A stretch of DNA of 37,971 bases from Chloroflexota bacterium. GTDB lineage: Bacteria > Chloroflexota > UBA6077 > FW602-bin22 > CADDYW01. Under the pieces are notes generated by a model that saw only the letters and a list, made by a program, of their open reading frames with translations, was not told where the DNA came from and ran no database searches. Location of the stretch: contig JADGGD010000012.1 of assembly GCA_019690095.1 (NCBI GenBank), positions 1 to 37,971 of the forward strand, read 5' to 3'. Positions within the stretch are counted from its first letter, which is position 1. The number at the start of each line of letters is the position of its first letter. Shown one piece after another: positions 16,870-24,609 of the stretch. A program made the translations under genes and the position numbers.

Positions 16870-17400
16870 GTGCGCGAGATTCTTGTGCCGGCCGTTCCGG
16901 TCTGGAACATCGTCCTGCGCACAGCGGTCGTCTATGTGGTCCTGCTGGCGCTCCTCCGCCTGGCGGGGAAGCGGGAGATCGGCCAGATGACGACCTTCGA
17001 CGTCGTGGTCATTCTGACCATCGCCAACGCGGTGCAGAACGCCATGGTCGGGCCCGACACGTCACTCCTCGGCGGACTTGTTGCCGCGGCTGTGCTCATC
17101 GGCATCAATTGGCTCGTCGCGGCGGTCGGCCTGCGCTCGCTCGTCTTCAAGCAGGTGCTCCGGGGGCATCCTACCCTGCTGGTCAATCAGGGCACGCTCC
17201 TCATGGCGAATTTACAGCGCGAGGGCATCGACCCGGACGACGTGTTCATGGCCATGCGCGAGCACGGCATCGATTCGCTGGCTGGCGTCAAGCTCGCCGT
17301 TCTGGAGACGGACGGCTCGATCAGCATCATACCGGCCGGCGCCGAATCGTTCCGCACCTCGCCGCGGCACCATATGAAAGCCTTGCGAAAGAGGGAATAA
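16870..17400 (+). CDS. DUF421 (YetF-like) membrane protein
   Basis: 176-aa protein with three N-terminal hydrophobic segments (residues ~10-30, 40-58, 65-90) and a soluble cytosolic domain. LLRLAGKREIGQMTTFDVVVILTIANAVQNAM is the family signature, and GHPTLLVNQGTLLMANLQREGIDPDDVFMAMREHGIDSLAGVKLAVLETDGSISII matches the C-terminal domain. The function of the family is poorly known; members in sporeformers affect germination or spore properties. GTG 16870 follows GGGAGG six bases upstream. It is followed after 2 nt by a small membrane-peptide gene, probably in the same transcript. Confidence 0.88.
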   Translation: MREILVPAVPVWNIVLRTAVVYVVLLALLRLAGKREIGQMTTFDVVVILTIANAVQNAMVGPDTSLLGGLVAAAVLIGINWLVAAVGLRSLVFKQVLRGHPTLLVNQGTLLMANLQREGIDPDDVFMAMREHGIDSLAGVKLAVLETDGSISIIPAGAESFRTSPRHHMKALRKRE

Positions 17401-17402
17401 CT

Positions 17403-17534
17403 ATGCTCAAGCGTCTCCTGATCGGACTGGTGGTTCTGCTGAGCCTTCCCTTCGTAGCAGTCGCCGTTGCGATTGCCTACCTGCTCTTTGAGGAGTGGCG
17501 CGAGCGGCTGCGCAACCCGCCGCAGCCTGCCTGA
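17403..17534 (+). CDS. 43-aa single-pass membrane peptide
   Basis: Very short gene: N-terminal MLKRLL, one hydrophobic helix (residues ~5-28, LIGLVVLLSLPFVAVAVAIAYLLF) and a basic amphipathic tail EEWRERLRNPP. The start lies two bases after the DUF421 stop with AGAGGGA six bases upstream, and the good ribosome-binding site plus hydrophobic composition argue that it is real. It could be a small subunit or regulator of the DUF421 protein; no homologue is recognised. Confidence 0.6.
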   Translation: MLKRLLIGLVVLLSLPFVAVAVAIAYLLFEEWRERLRNPPQPA

Positions 17535-17567
17535 TCCGGCGGCGCCGCGCACATTCGCGATCTAGCC

Positions 17568-17607
17568 GGGGAGCGGGAACCGCCAGCGTTCTCGCTTCCC
17601 AACTTTT
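17568..17607 (+). terminator. Rho-independent terminator after the DUF421 operon
   Basis: 13-bp stem (17568-17580 with 17588-17600, two G.U pairs, loop CGCCAGC) followed by AACTTTT. It is one of the few hairpins in the window with a T run. Confidence 0.65.
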
Positions 17608-17618
17608 CCCTCGTCTGC

Positions 17619-17647
17619 TTGCGCGATCGGACATGACCGGTTATGCT
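17619..17647 (+). promoter_or_regulatory. Possible promoter of the GroEL-like gene
   Basis: TTGCGC (17619-17624), 17-nt spacer, TATGCT (17642-17647). The matches to consensus are partial. No CIRCE-type inverted repeat (TTAGCACTC arms) is present between here and the start codon, so HrcA control is not indicated. Confidence 0.35.
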
Positions 17648-17699
17648 TTTGCCTGCCTTCGAAATATCTTCGCGCCGGTGAAACGAGGTACCTACGCTC

Positions 17700-19307
17700 A
17701 TGCCCGAGCAGTATGTTCTGGTTGATGATGCTGCGCGTGCCGCGCTGCGCCGCGGCGTCGATATCATGGCTCACCTGATCCGCGTGACCCTCGGGCCGCG
17801 GGCGCGGACGGTGGCGATCGCGCCCATCGTGGGAACGAACAAGCCTCCGGAGATCCTCGATGATGGCGCGACGATCGCTCGCCGCACCCTCCAGCTCCCC
17901 GATCCCTTCGAGGACATGGGCGCGATGATCATCCGCCAGCTCGCCTGCAAGATCGGAGACAAGACGGGCGACGGCTCGACCACCGGGGTGGTCATCGCCC
18001 AGAGTATCCTCGATGAGTCGATCCGCTACGTGGCGGCGGGTGGGAACCCGATGTTCGTCAAACGGGGCATCGAGCGTGCGCTGGCGGTCGCGCTGGAGGA
18101 GCTCGATCGCCAGGCCCGACCGGTCGAGTCGCCGGATGATCTCCTGCGCATCGCGTCGGCGTGCACGCGGGATCCAAAGATTGCTGCCATGATCGGTGAG
18201 ATCTTCGACATCATCGGGCGCGACGGCGTGGTCATCGTGGAGAACGGCCACGGCACGACGATCGACCGGGAGTATGTCGAGGGAATCCAGTGGGATCGCG
18301 GCTGGGTGTCGCCTTATCTGGTCACCGATCCCCAGCGCATGGAAGCGTCGCTGGATAACGCCCTGGTGTGCGTGACCGATCGCTTCCTCAGCAAGGCCGA
18401 GGAGGTGCTCCCCCTGCTGAACCTCGCCCTGCAGCACGGCGAGCGCCAGCTCTTCCTGGTCGCGGGCGACATCTCCGGCGATGCCCTCGCAACCCTGGTC
18501 ACGAACAAGCAGCAGGGCATCATCACCACCGTCGCGGTCAAGGCCCCCGGCTACGGCGACCGCCGCCTGCGGATCCTGGAAGATATCGCCATCTTCACTG
18601 GCGGGCAGATGATCCGCGAGGATGCGGGCGAGCTGTTCGAGAACGTGACCTTCGAGCACCTCGGGCGTGCCCGGCGGGTCTGGTGCAACCGCGACTTCTT
18701 TACCGTTGTTGAGGGCTTTGGTGATCCCGCGGCGATCCGGCGGCGCATTGCCCAGATCAAGGCCGAACTTCCTACGGTCACCGATGAGTACGAGCGGGGC
18801 AAGATGCGTGAGCGGCTGGGGAAGCTCTCCGGCGGCATGGCCATCCTCAAGATCGGTGCACCAACCGAGACCGAGCGCGAGGAGAAGAAGCTCCAGGCAG
18901 AGGACGCGGTCATGGCCACCCGTCTGGCCGTCGAGAGTGGGATGGTCCCTGGCGGCGGTGCGGCCCTCCTCGCCTGCATCCCGGCAGTACAGCGGCTGGA
19001 GCTCTCTGGCGACGAGCAGATGGGCGTGGCCATCTTCCTGCGCGCCCTTGAAGCGCCGACGCGCCAGCTCCTCCGGAATGGCGGCTTCCAACCGAACCCG
19101 ATCGTCGAGGAACTGAAGCAGCGGCCCCCGGGGACGTGCTTCGACGTCATCAACGGCGAGTTTGTCAACGCCTGGGAGGCCGGCATCGTCGATCCCCTGC
19201 AGGTCGTCAAGACTGCGCTGGAGACGGGCACCAGCGCGGCGATCATGGCGTTAACGACCCAGGTCCTCGTGCGCAAACAGAAGCCTCAGGAAAGCCTGAA
19301 CCCCTAG
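17700..19307 (+). CDS. Divergent GroEL-like group I chaperonin without groES
   Basis: 535-aa chaperonin with all three GroEL domains. Conserved points include VTLGPRART, the ATPase Asp in GDGSTT (D91, E. coli D87), VKAPGYGDRR, the Asp in AEDAVMATRLAV (D402, E. coli D398) and the GMVPGGGAALL block. Unusual points: the residue matching E. coli Lys51 is Asp (LDDG for TKDG), the apical RGYLSPYF site is RGWVSPYL, and the C terminus ends KPQESLNP with no Gly-Gly-Met tail. No groES gene lies next to it, which suggests a paralogue with a specialised client set rather than the housekeeping chaperonin. It can still be expected to form a ring, but partner co-chaperonin use is unknown. The ribosome-binding site is weak (GAGG). 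Confidence 0.9.
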   Translation: MPEQYVLVDDAARAALRRGVDIMAHLIRVTLGPRARTVAIAPIVGTNKPPEILDDGATIARRTLQLPDPFEDMGAMIIRQLACKIGDKTGDGSTTGVVIAQSILDESIRYVAAGGNPMFVKRGIERALAVALEELDRQARPVESPDDLLRIASACTRDPKIAAMIGEIFDIIGRDGVVIVENGHGTTIDREYVEGIQWDRGWVSPYLVTDPQRMEASLDNALVCVTDRFLSKAEEVLPLLNLALQHGERQLFLVAGDISGDALATLVTNKQQGIITTVAVKAPGYGDRRLRILEDIAIFTGGQMIREDAGELFENVTFEHLGRARRVWCNRDFFTVVEGFGDPAAIRRRIAQIKAELPTVTDEYERGKMRERLGKLSGGMAILKIGAPTETEREEKKLQAEDAVMATRLAVESGMVPGGGAALLACIPAVQRLELSGDEQMGVAIFLRALEAPTRQLLRNGGFQPNPIVEELKQRPPGTCFDVINGEFVNAWEAGIVDPLQVVKTALETGTSAAIMALTTQVLVRKQKPQESLNP

Positions 19308-19321
19308 AGGGCGCTCTACGA

Positions 19322-19358
19322 CGGGCGAGGGCAGGCCGTGGGCGGTTGCCCTCGCCCG
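19322..19358 (+). terminator. Strong hairpin after the GroEL-like gene
   Basis: Perfect 12-bp GC-rich stem (19322-19333 with 19347-19358) and 13-nt loop, 15 nt after the stop codon. No T run follows, so it may be a Rho-assisted terminator or a 3'-end stabiliser. Confidence 0.55.
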
Positions 19359-19970
19359 CAGTGGTGCGCATTCCTGCTCCCCAGCCCTGACCAGCGTGAT
19401 CCGGTCTAGCCCGGACGGGCTGACATAAAGAGACTGTCGAGTCCGGCCGAATCGGGTTGCATCCTCGCGTGGGACCGGCTAGGCTTGCGGGCAGCGACGG
19501 GGGTGTACAAGGCTCAAGGCGGATAGCCTACGGCTCCCGCCGCGCTCCCGGGAGAGCGCGCCAGCACTCCATCGGCTCCCGGGCTGGCCTGCTGACCGCG
19601 CCCGCCCCGGGTGCGTCTTGCAGCCGATCGGGATGCCGATGTGACTACCCGGATCCGACCGTTCAAAGGAGGAACGGTGGGGCGGGGAGAGCCGGCAGTC
19701 GTCCCTCGGTCATTGCGCGCTGGCCTTCCCGCCCTCCACCCATGGCCGCGCGGGGTGCCTGGCTCGCCTCCCTTCCGAAGCCGCGGTCCCCGCGGGAATC
19801 ACCCGCCTTGATCCCCGCGGGATGGCTCCCCGACCGGCGCGGGGATCTCGCGAGCGGCGGCATCCGCGAGAGGCGTGTGGAGAAGCCGGCGGCCGCGCGG
19901 CGCTGGCTGTCTCACACCCGACGTGCCGGCGGCGCGGTGGGAACGAGAAGACCAGGAGGTTGGCACAGGG
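19359..19970. other. Long noncoding region with several inverted repeats upstream of the bactofilin gene
   Basis: About 610 nt without a convincing gene. Stems seen: a 7-bp stem around CGCGCTC/GAGCGCG (19541-19560); a 10-bp perfect stem GATCCCCGCG/CGCGGGGATC (19810-19819 with 19838-19847); and TCTCGCG/CGCGAGA (19846-19852 with 19865-19871). The element TCCCCGCGGGA occurs twice, at 19787-19797 and 19812-19822, 25 bp apart. It may be a structured 5' leader, a small RNA or an operator array; I recognise no known RNA family. Confidence 0.45.
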
Positions 19971-20594
19971 ATGTTCGGCAAGAAAGACAGCATCAAGGAG
20001 TTCGAACAGATGCGACAGGCACTGAAGCCGGCCGAGCGCTTCGCAGTGCGCTCTGAGCCGGAAGCCAACGGAACCGAGACGGGCGGAGCAAGCCCGGCCG
20101 GTCTGGCGAGCCAGGCCACTGCGGCAGCCGCGGCGCCACAGTCGGGCGCTGCGGCACGGTCCCCCGCACCGGGGACCGGCGAGCCAATGACGGTCCTCTC
20201 GAGCGGCTCAATCTGGCAGGGCTCATTGAAGATCGAGGGGAGCGTGCGGGTCGAGGGACAGCTCTCCGGTGAAATCGAGGCACGCGACACGGTCTATGTA
20301 GCCGAGGGATCCCAGGTCGATGCGAAGATCAATGCCGCCCTCGTCGTCCTGGCCGGGGAGTTCCAGGGTGAGGTCAACTGCCGCGAGCGCCTGGAGATCA
20401 TGCCGACCGGCCGCGTCCGGGCGCGGCTGACGACGAAGTCACTGGTCGTCCACGAGGGTGCCTTCATGGAGGGCGAGATCCACATGACCGAGCCCCGGCC
20501 CGCGGCCAGCCCGGCCCCCAACGGCGGACGACCATCCACCGCCTCCCGACCGGCCGAGCGCGAGATCAAGCCCGTGTCGCCGACCCCTCTCTGA
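19971..20594 (+). CDS. Bactofilin-family cytoskeletal protein
   Basis: 207-aa protein. Residues ~75-170 are a right-handed beta-helix of short strands with bactofilin (DUF583) features: VLSSGSIWQGSLKIEGSVRVEGQLSGEIEARDTVYVAEGSQVDAKINAALVVLAGEFQGEV, then LEIMPTGRVRARLTTKSLVVHEGAFMEGEI. It is flanked by disordered Ala/Pro/Gly-rich tails, as usual. Bactofilins polymerise without nucleotide and scaffold cell-wall or stalk enzymes at the membrane. ATG 19971 follows AGGAGG by 11 nt, slightly long. The next gene, a BcsA-like glycosyltransferase, is 309 nt away, so an envelope role in common is plausible but not shown. Confidence 0.88.
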   Translation: MFGKKDSIKEFEQMRQALKPAERFAVRSEPEANGTETGGASPAGLASQATAAAAAPQSGAAARSPAPGTGEPMTVLSSGSIWQGSLKIEGSVRVEGQLSGEIEARDTVYVAEGSQVDAKINAALVVLAGEFQGEVNCRERLEIMPTGRVRARLTTKSLVVHEGAFMEGEIHMTEPRPAASPAPNGGRPSTASRPAEREIKPVSPTPL

Positions 20595-20645
20595 ACCGGT
20601 CGGCAGGCTCTCGGCAGGCAGGGCTGAGCTGATTTCCGGGCACCG

Positions 20646-20684
20646 GGAGCGTCCGAGCGGCGGAGTACCCCGCCCGGACGCTCC
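20646..20684 (+). terminator. Hairpin after the bactofilin gene
   Basis: 10-bp outer stem (20646-20655 with 20675-20684) with an inner GGCGG/CCGCC extension, 51 nt after the bactofilin stop, followed by TGCTGTTCG. A terminator is likely, although the T content is modest. Confidence 0.55.
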
Positions 20685-20903
20685 TGCTGTTCGACAGGTC
20701 GGATCAAACGGGTGCCTGATGATCAGCACGAGGCCATCGTTCGCCGAGCCGACCGCGTCCATAGCCCACATGGACTGCCCCTTTCTAGCCCTTTCGGGCA
20801 GTAGACAGGACCTTGCCTGGATCGTAGGCTGGGCCGTGGCACCTGGCGCCGTGCGGCGCCAGAGAGCAGTGCTGGCTGTTCCGGCCAGGCAACCGGGTGA
20901 ACG
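20685..20903 (+). promoter_or_regulatory. Hairpin-bearing leader of the BcsA-like gene
   Basis: Noncoding. A perfect 8-bp stem CTGGCGCC/GGCGCCAG with a GTGC loop (20843-20862) sits 41 nt before the start codon, followed by CTGGC/GCCAG. I looked for the conserved cores of c-di-GMP riboswitches, given the PilZ domain downstream, and did not find them. Confidence 0.4.
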
Positions 20904-22805
20904 ATGACGCTCCTGTTCCGACCGCGGGTCGCGCGCGCGATCGCGATCGCTGCTGCACTCTATCTGGTTTTTTACCTGTGGTGGCGCGCGACCAGTACAC
21001 TCAACCCGGCGGGGGCTGCTGTCCTGATCTTCTCGCTCATCCTGCTCCTCGCTGATATCCAGGGGGCGGTCAGCTTTCTGCTCCAGATGTTCGTCGCCTG
21101 GGATGTGTGCCAGCCCCCGGCAGTCGATGCCCCTCCCGGGCTCTCCGTAGACCTCTACGTGCCCACCTATGACGAGGATCTCGATGTCCTCGAGGCAACC
21201 CTGATCGGCTGTACAGTGATCCGCTATCCCCACGAGACGTATGTCCTCGATGATGGTCGTCGTCCGGCGGTGGCGATGCTTGCCGCGCGGCTCGGCTGCC
21301 ATTACTTCACACGCTCCGATACGACCGGAGGAAAGATCGGCAACATCAACGCGGCCATCCCACGCACGGACGGCGAGATCATCCTGGTCCTGGACGCCGA
21401 TACCGTCCCCCAGCCTGATCTCCTCGACCGAACGTTGGGCTATTTCACCGATCCGCGGGTTGCGCTCGTCCAGCTTCCGGAGGAGTACTACAATCTGGAT
21501 TCGATCCAGCACGAGGCGGATGCCGCCGCGATGAAGCCCTGGCACGACCAGGCGCTCTTCTACCGCGTCATCCAGCCGGGTCGCAACCGCTGGAATGCAG
21601 TGACCTGGTCCGGCGGGCCGGCGCTCCTCCGCCGGGCGGCACTCGAATCGATCGGCGGCGTCGCCGCTGATACAGTGACCGGTGATCTACACACCTCGAT
21701 TCGCCTGCACGCCCGGGGCTGGAAGACAGTCTTCCACAGCGAGGCCCTCGCCTACGGCATCGCGCCTCAGACCCTTCAGGCGTACACCGCCCAGCGGGCC
21801 CGCTGGGCCAGGGGAGCGATGCAGATCCTTGGCAGTCGGGATAATCCGCTGGTCGCCCCGGGGCTGTCACTGGCCCAGCGGCTCAGCTACCTCGATGTCT
21901 TCGCACGGTACGTCGAGCCTTTTCAGCGCCTCATTTATCTGGTGACCCCGATCGTGATGCTGGTGACCGGCCTCTTTCCGGTACGGGTCGCCGCCCCGGC
22001 CTTTCTGGCCCACTGGTTCCCGTGCTTCACCCTGATCACCTTCGCGCGCTTCGCTATGGGTCGAGGGAGCTACAGCTTCGTCCAGGTCGAGAAGTACAAC
22101 TATCTCAAGATGTTCACCTTTCTGCGGGCGGTGCTCGGGCCGGGACGCTCGCCCGGCGCAGCAGCGGCCGGGCGAGACAACGGCCGTTCGTACGAGCAGG
22201 ATCAGCAGGTCCTCTACCCGAACGTGACCTTCCTGATGGCCGAGGCTGTGGCCATCGCGGTGGGAATCGCCAACCTGGCCTGGCGCGTCACCGCGACCTA
22301 TCCAGAGGTCGGGCTACCCCTCATGGCCATCGGCTGGGCCCAGGCGAACCTCTCGCTCCTGGCGCTCGGTGTTCGTCTGGGACTGCGCCGGCTGGAGCGG
22401 CGGCACGCCTACCGCTTTCCGATCAGTCTCACCGCCACGCTCACCGTGCCGGGGATGTCTCCGCTCCCGGCCGTTGTCCAGGACTTGTCCCTCTACGGGG
22501 TCGGGCTGATTACCGATACACCGGTCGAGCGCGGATGCTCGGCCCGGGTGACCCTCCAGCTCCCCGGCACGACCCTGACCGTACGCGGCGAAGTCACGAA
22601 CGTGCGCCCTCTGCCGGGCTCCCACACCCGGGTTGGGGTTCAGTTCATCCTGTTCAGCCCGGAGGAGCGAGCACGTCTGGTCGCCTTCCTGTTTATCAGC
22701 GCGCCCCGCTGCCAGCGCCGCCCAGCCGGCATAGCGGCCGACAGTGCGGCTGACGGAAAGTCTCTCGGCAAGCCGATAACCCCGTTCGAGCGGGCGGGGA
22801 GGTGA
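20904..22805 (+). CDS. Cellulose-synthase-like membrane glycosyltransferase with C-terminal PilZ domain
   Basis: 633-aa processive family 2 glycosyltransferase predicted to polymerise and extrude a beta-linked polysaccharide. There are two N-terminal membrane helices (residues ~10-60) and a GT-A domain with DDG 116-118, DAD 164-166, TGD 259-261 in place of TED, and QRARW 297-301. About four further helices follow (~335-490). The PilZ domain (~497-600) has RHAYR (500-504) and DLSLYG (527-532), the RxxxR and D/NxSxxG motifs that bind cyclic di-GMP. The acceptor-site FFCGS of BcsA is replaced by TWSGG, so the polymer need not be cellulose. No BcsB, BcsZ or BcsC gene is adjacent. The ribosome-binding site before ATG 20904 is weak. 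Confidence 0.92.
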   Translation: MTLLFRPRVARAIAIAAALYLVFYLWWRATSTLNPAGAAVLIFSLILLLADIQGAVSFLLQMFVAWDVCQPPAVDAPPGLSVDLYVPTYDEDLDVLEATLIGCTVIRYPHETYVLDDGRRPAVAMLAARLGCHYFTRSDTTGGKIGNINAAIPRTDGEIILVLDADTVPQPDLLDRTLGYFTDPRVALVQLPEEYYNLDSIQHEADAAAMKPWHDQALFYRVIQPGRNRWNAVTWSGGPALLRRAALESIGGVAADTVTGDLHTSIRLHARGWKTVFHSEALAYGIAPQTLQAYTAQRARWARGAMQILGSRDNPLVAPGLSLAQRLSYLDVFARYVEPFQRLIYLVTPIVMLVTGLFPVRVAAPAFLAHWFPCFTLITFARFAMGRGSYSFVQVEKYNYLKMFTFLRAVLGPGRSPGAAAAGRDNGRSYEQDQQVLYPNVTFLMAEAVAIAVGIANLAWRVTATYPEVGLPLMAIGWAQANLSLLALGVRLGLRRLERRHAYRFPISLTATLTVPGMSPLPAVVQDLSLYGVGLITDTPVERGCSARVTLQLPGTTLTVRGEVTNVRPLPGSHTRVGVQFILFSPEERARLVAFLFISAPRCQRRPAGIAADSAADGKSLGKPITPFERAGR

Positions 22806-23001
22806 GCCGGTGGCATCGAGACTGCCGTGTGGTGACCGCCTGAGGCCGCAGGTGAACGCCTTGCAGCGGCCGGCACGGCACATCGGGTGCGGTCTGTCAA
22901 TCGGCCGGCCCTGTTCTGTCGCTCCACCGATGGGCAGGCCAGCAGTCACTTTGCTGACCTGTCTTCTCCTCCTTCACCGGTGGTTCGCATCCTTTCACCC
23001 C

Positions 23002-23030
23002 GGTGCGCGGCAACGGCAGGGCCGCGCACC
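23002..23030. terminator. Hairpin between convergent genes
   Basis: Perfect 10-bp GC stem (23002-23011 with 23021-23030) with a 9-nt loop, between the BcsA-like gene and the oppositely oriented methyltransferase gene. It lacks a T run on both strands. The surrounding 22806-23085 holds nothing else that I recognise. Confidence 0.45.
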
Positions 23031-23085
23031 CCTGGCGGCGTCCGCTCCACTCCGGCGACCGCCGCCACGTGTCGTACCGCCCGGC

Positions 23086-23901
23086 TCAACACCGCGGGTG
23101 GGGCTTGCCGGCCCCGGTGATCACCCCTTTCAGGCAGAAGCGGATCCTGTCCCGCCCGCGGATGTGGAATGCGCTTCGGGCCGCCGAGGGCGCTTCGACA
23201 AGCATCCGGCGGAGCACGGCTACCGCATCGGGCGGCGTCTGCATGCGGGCGACCCACTCATCGAACTCCAGCTCGACATCCCAGCCGTAGTAGACTTCTG
23301 AGGCGAGGCCGGCCGCGGCGAGCATGGCACGCCACTGCGCGATGGTATGATCGCGCACGTGTGAGCGGTCACGGAGGAGCTCGACAGCGTTGATAAAGGT
23401 ATCCAGCGCGGGCTCGTCCGGGGCGATCGTATCGGCCAGGATGAAGCGGCCGCCGGGCCGCAGGACGCGTGCGACCTCCTGCATCGCCTCCTGCGGATCC
23501 GGGTAGTGGTGAGCGCTGTAGCGCGACGTGACCAGGTCGAAGCTCGCCCGGGCGAACGGGAGATCCGCGACATCGGCGCGAACGAGAACGAGGTTTCCAA
23601 CCTGGCGGCGGGCAGCGAGCCGCGCGGCTTCAGTGAGCATCTCCGCGGTCAGGTCAACGCCAACGACGCGGCGGACCAGGGGGGCCAGCGCGAGAGCGGT
23701 GTGGCCGACCGCAGTGCCCAGGTCGAGCGCTTCTTCACTGCCCTCGATCCCGGCCGCCTCGATCAGGATCGGCAGGTCCGGGCCGCGCGCGTGGACCGGA
23801 CTGGTCAGGTAGTTTTGGGCGACTGCTCCGAATTGTCGCTGGATCTCGTCTTCGATGGCTGTCCTCCGCGTGTCCCGTCGGGGATTGGGGCCGTCATCCA
23901 C
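23086..23901 (-). CDS. SAM-dependent methyltransferase (class I)
   Basis: 271-aa cytosolic methyltransferase of the UbiE/Methyltransf_11 type. Motif I is ALDLGTAVGHTAL (residues ~58-70), motif II is the Asp of VVGVDLTAEML, and post-motif elements are ADVADLPFARASFDLVTSRYSAHHY and RVLRPGGRFILAD. The substrate is not evident. Start is probably the GTG at 23901, although its ribosome-binding site is poor. It lies 57 nt downstream of the YkoP-like gene on the same strand and may be the last cistron of the sugar-transport and glycan operon, or an independent gene. Confidence 0.88.
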   Translation of the reverse strand: MDDGPNPRRDTRRTAIEDEIQRQFGAVAQNYLTSPVHARGPDLPILIEAAGIEGSEEALDLGTAVGHTALALAPLVRRVVGVDLTAEMLTEAARLAARRQVGNLVLVRADVADLPFARASFDLVTSRYSAHHYPDPQEAMQEVARVLRPGGRFILADTIAPDEPALDTFINAVELLRDRSHVRDHTIAQWRAMLAAAGLASEVYYGWDVELEFDEWVARMQTPPDAVAVLRRMLVEAPSAARSAFHIRGRDRIRFCLKGVITGAGKPHPRC

Positions 23902-23958
23902 CCATGATGCCAGACTGGCCCGGCGTGCACCATCCCTTCCCTGCCGCCTCCCGGGCGT

Positions 23959-24609
23959 CTAGTCGGGAGATTGCCCTGCTCGCGGTCCGCTGGAGGAGCC
24001 GCGAGCAAGTGTATGGAGCCGCGCCCGGCTCATCCAGAGTTCGCCCGGCCAGGCCGTCCAGCGCAAGCGCTCGGCAGCTTCCCAGCCTCGCGGGTGGTAG
24101 ACCGCGAGCAGCCCGACCATGAAGTAGCGGACCAGCCCCCAGCCGGGCGTTCGCGGGAGCGTGTGGACCTCGAACCCCAGGCGGCGGCCGGCCCGGGCGA
24201 ACAGGGTAACCCCGTGCAGGGCAACAATCTCCGGCAGCTTGCCGTCGGCGAGCAGGCGATCCAGGACCCGCAGATCCTCCGCCGCGAGCCGCGTGGCGAC
24301 GAAAGGGGTCCAGTCTGGCGTCGTCGCAAGACGGAGCAGGCGCCGATTATCGAAGTGCAGTTCGATTAGGCGATCGCCAGGGCGGACCAGTGTGCCGTCG
24401 GCCAGCAGGACCAGCGGACCGTGGTGGGCGCGCAGATGGTAGCGAAAGATGCCGTCCGGCCGAACCGGTCGGAGCCGCCACCACCAGCTGGTCAGTCGCT
24501 CCCAGGCAAGCCAGACGCTCAGCGTGCCGACTGCCCTGCCGCCGCCAGCCGTGCTCAGCCGGAGCAGGCTCCAGCAGAAGGCTGATAACAGCCGCGCCAG
24601 GCGAGACAT
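23959..24609 (-). CDS. YkoP-like domain protein
   Basis: 216-aa protein. The central part (FRYHLRAHHGPLVLLADGTLVRPGDRLIELHFDN) and the tail (GWGLVRYFMVGLLAVYHPRGWEAAERLR, then ELWMSRARL) resemble the Bacillus YkoP family, often encoded beside polysaccharide deacetylases and glycosyltransferases. A hydrophobic N-terminal stretch (residues ~3-40) may anchor it to the membrane. The biochemical role of the family is unknown to me. Start ATG 24609 overlaps the preceding glycosyltransferase stop (TGATG), so the two are coupled; a longer frame upstream only shadows that gene. Its neighbourhood supports a part in surface glycan or glycolipid processing. Confidence 0.72.
   Translation of the reverse strand: MSRLARLLSAFCWSLLRLSTAGGGRAVGTLSVWLAWERLTSWWWRLRPVRPDGIFRYHLRAHHGPLVLLADGTLVRPGDRLIELHFDNRRLLRLATTPDWTPFVATRLAAEDLRVLDRLLADGKLPEIVALHGVTLFARAGRRLGFEVHTLPRTPGWGLVRYFMVGLLAVYHPRGWEAAERLRWTAWPGELWMSRARLHTLARGSSSGPRAGQSPD

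Noticed and set aside
17535-17699. CIRCE/HrcA operator before the GroEL-like gene
   Set aside because: No TTAGCACTC arm or its complement is present.
19440-19500. Possible tRNA suggested by GGTTGCATCC resembling a T-loop
   Set aside because: No cloverleaf, acceptor stem or anticodon arm could be built around it.
19457-20056. 199-codon plus-strand open frame before the bactofilin gene
   Set aside because: Arg/Gly/Ala/Pro-rich with no pattern of a folded protein; it overlaps the bactofilin start in a different frame and contains the inverted repeats.
20595-20903. Possible cyclic di-GMP riboswitch before the PilZ-bearing enzyme
   Set aside because: The conserved GCAAA and GACGCAAAGC-type core sequences of class I are not present; only simple hairpins are seen.
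20439-21545. 368-codon minus-strand open frame
   Set aside because: It runs across the bactofilin 3' end and the BcsA-like gene, both with strong family motifs, and has no domain of its own.
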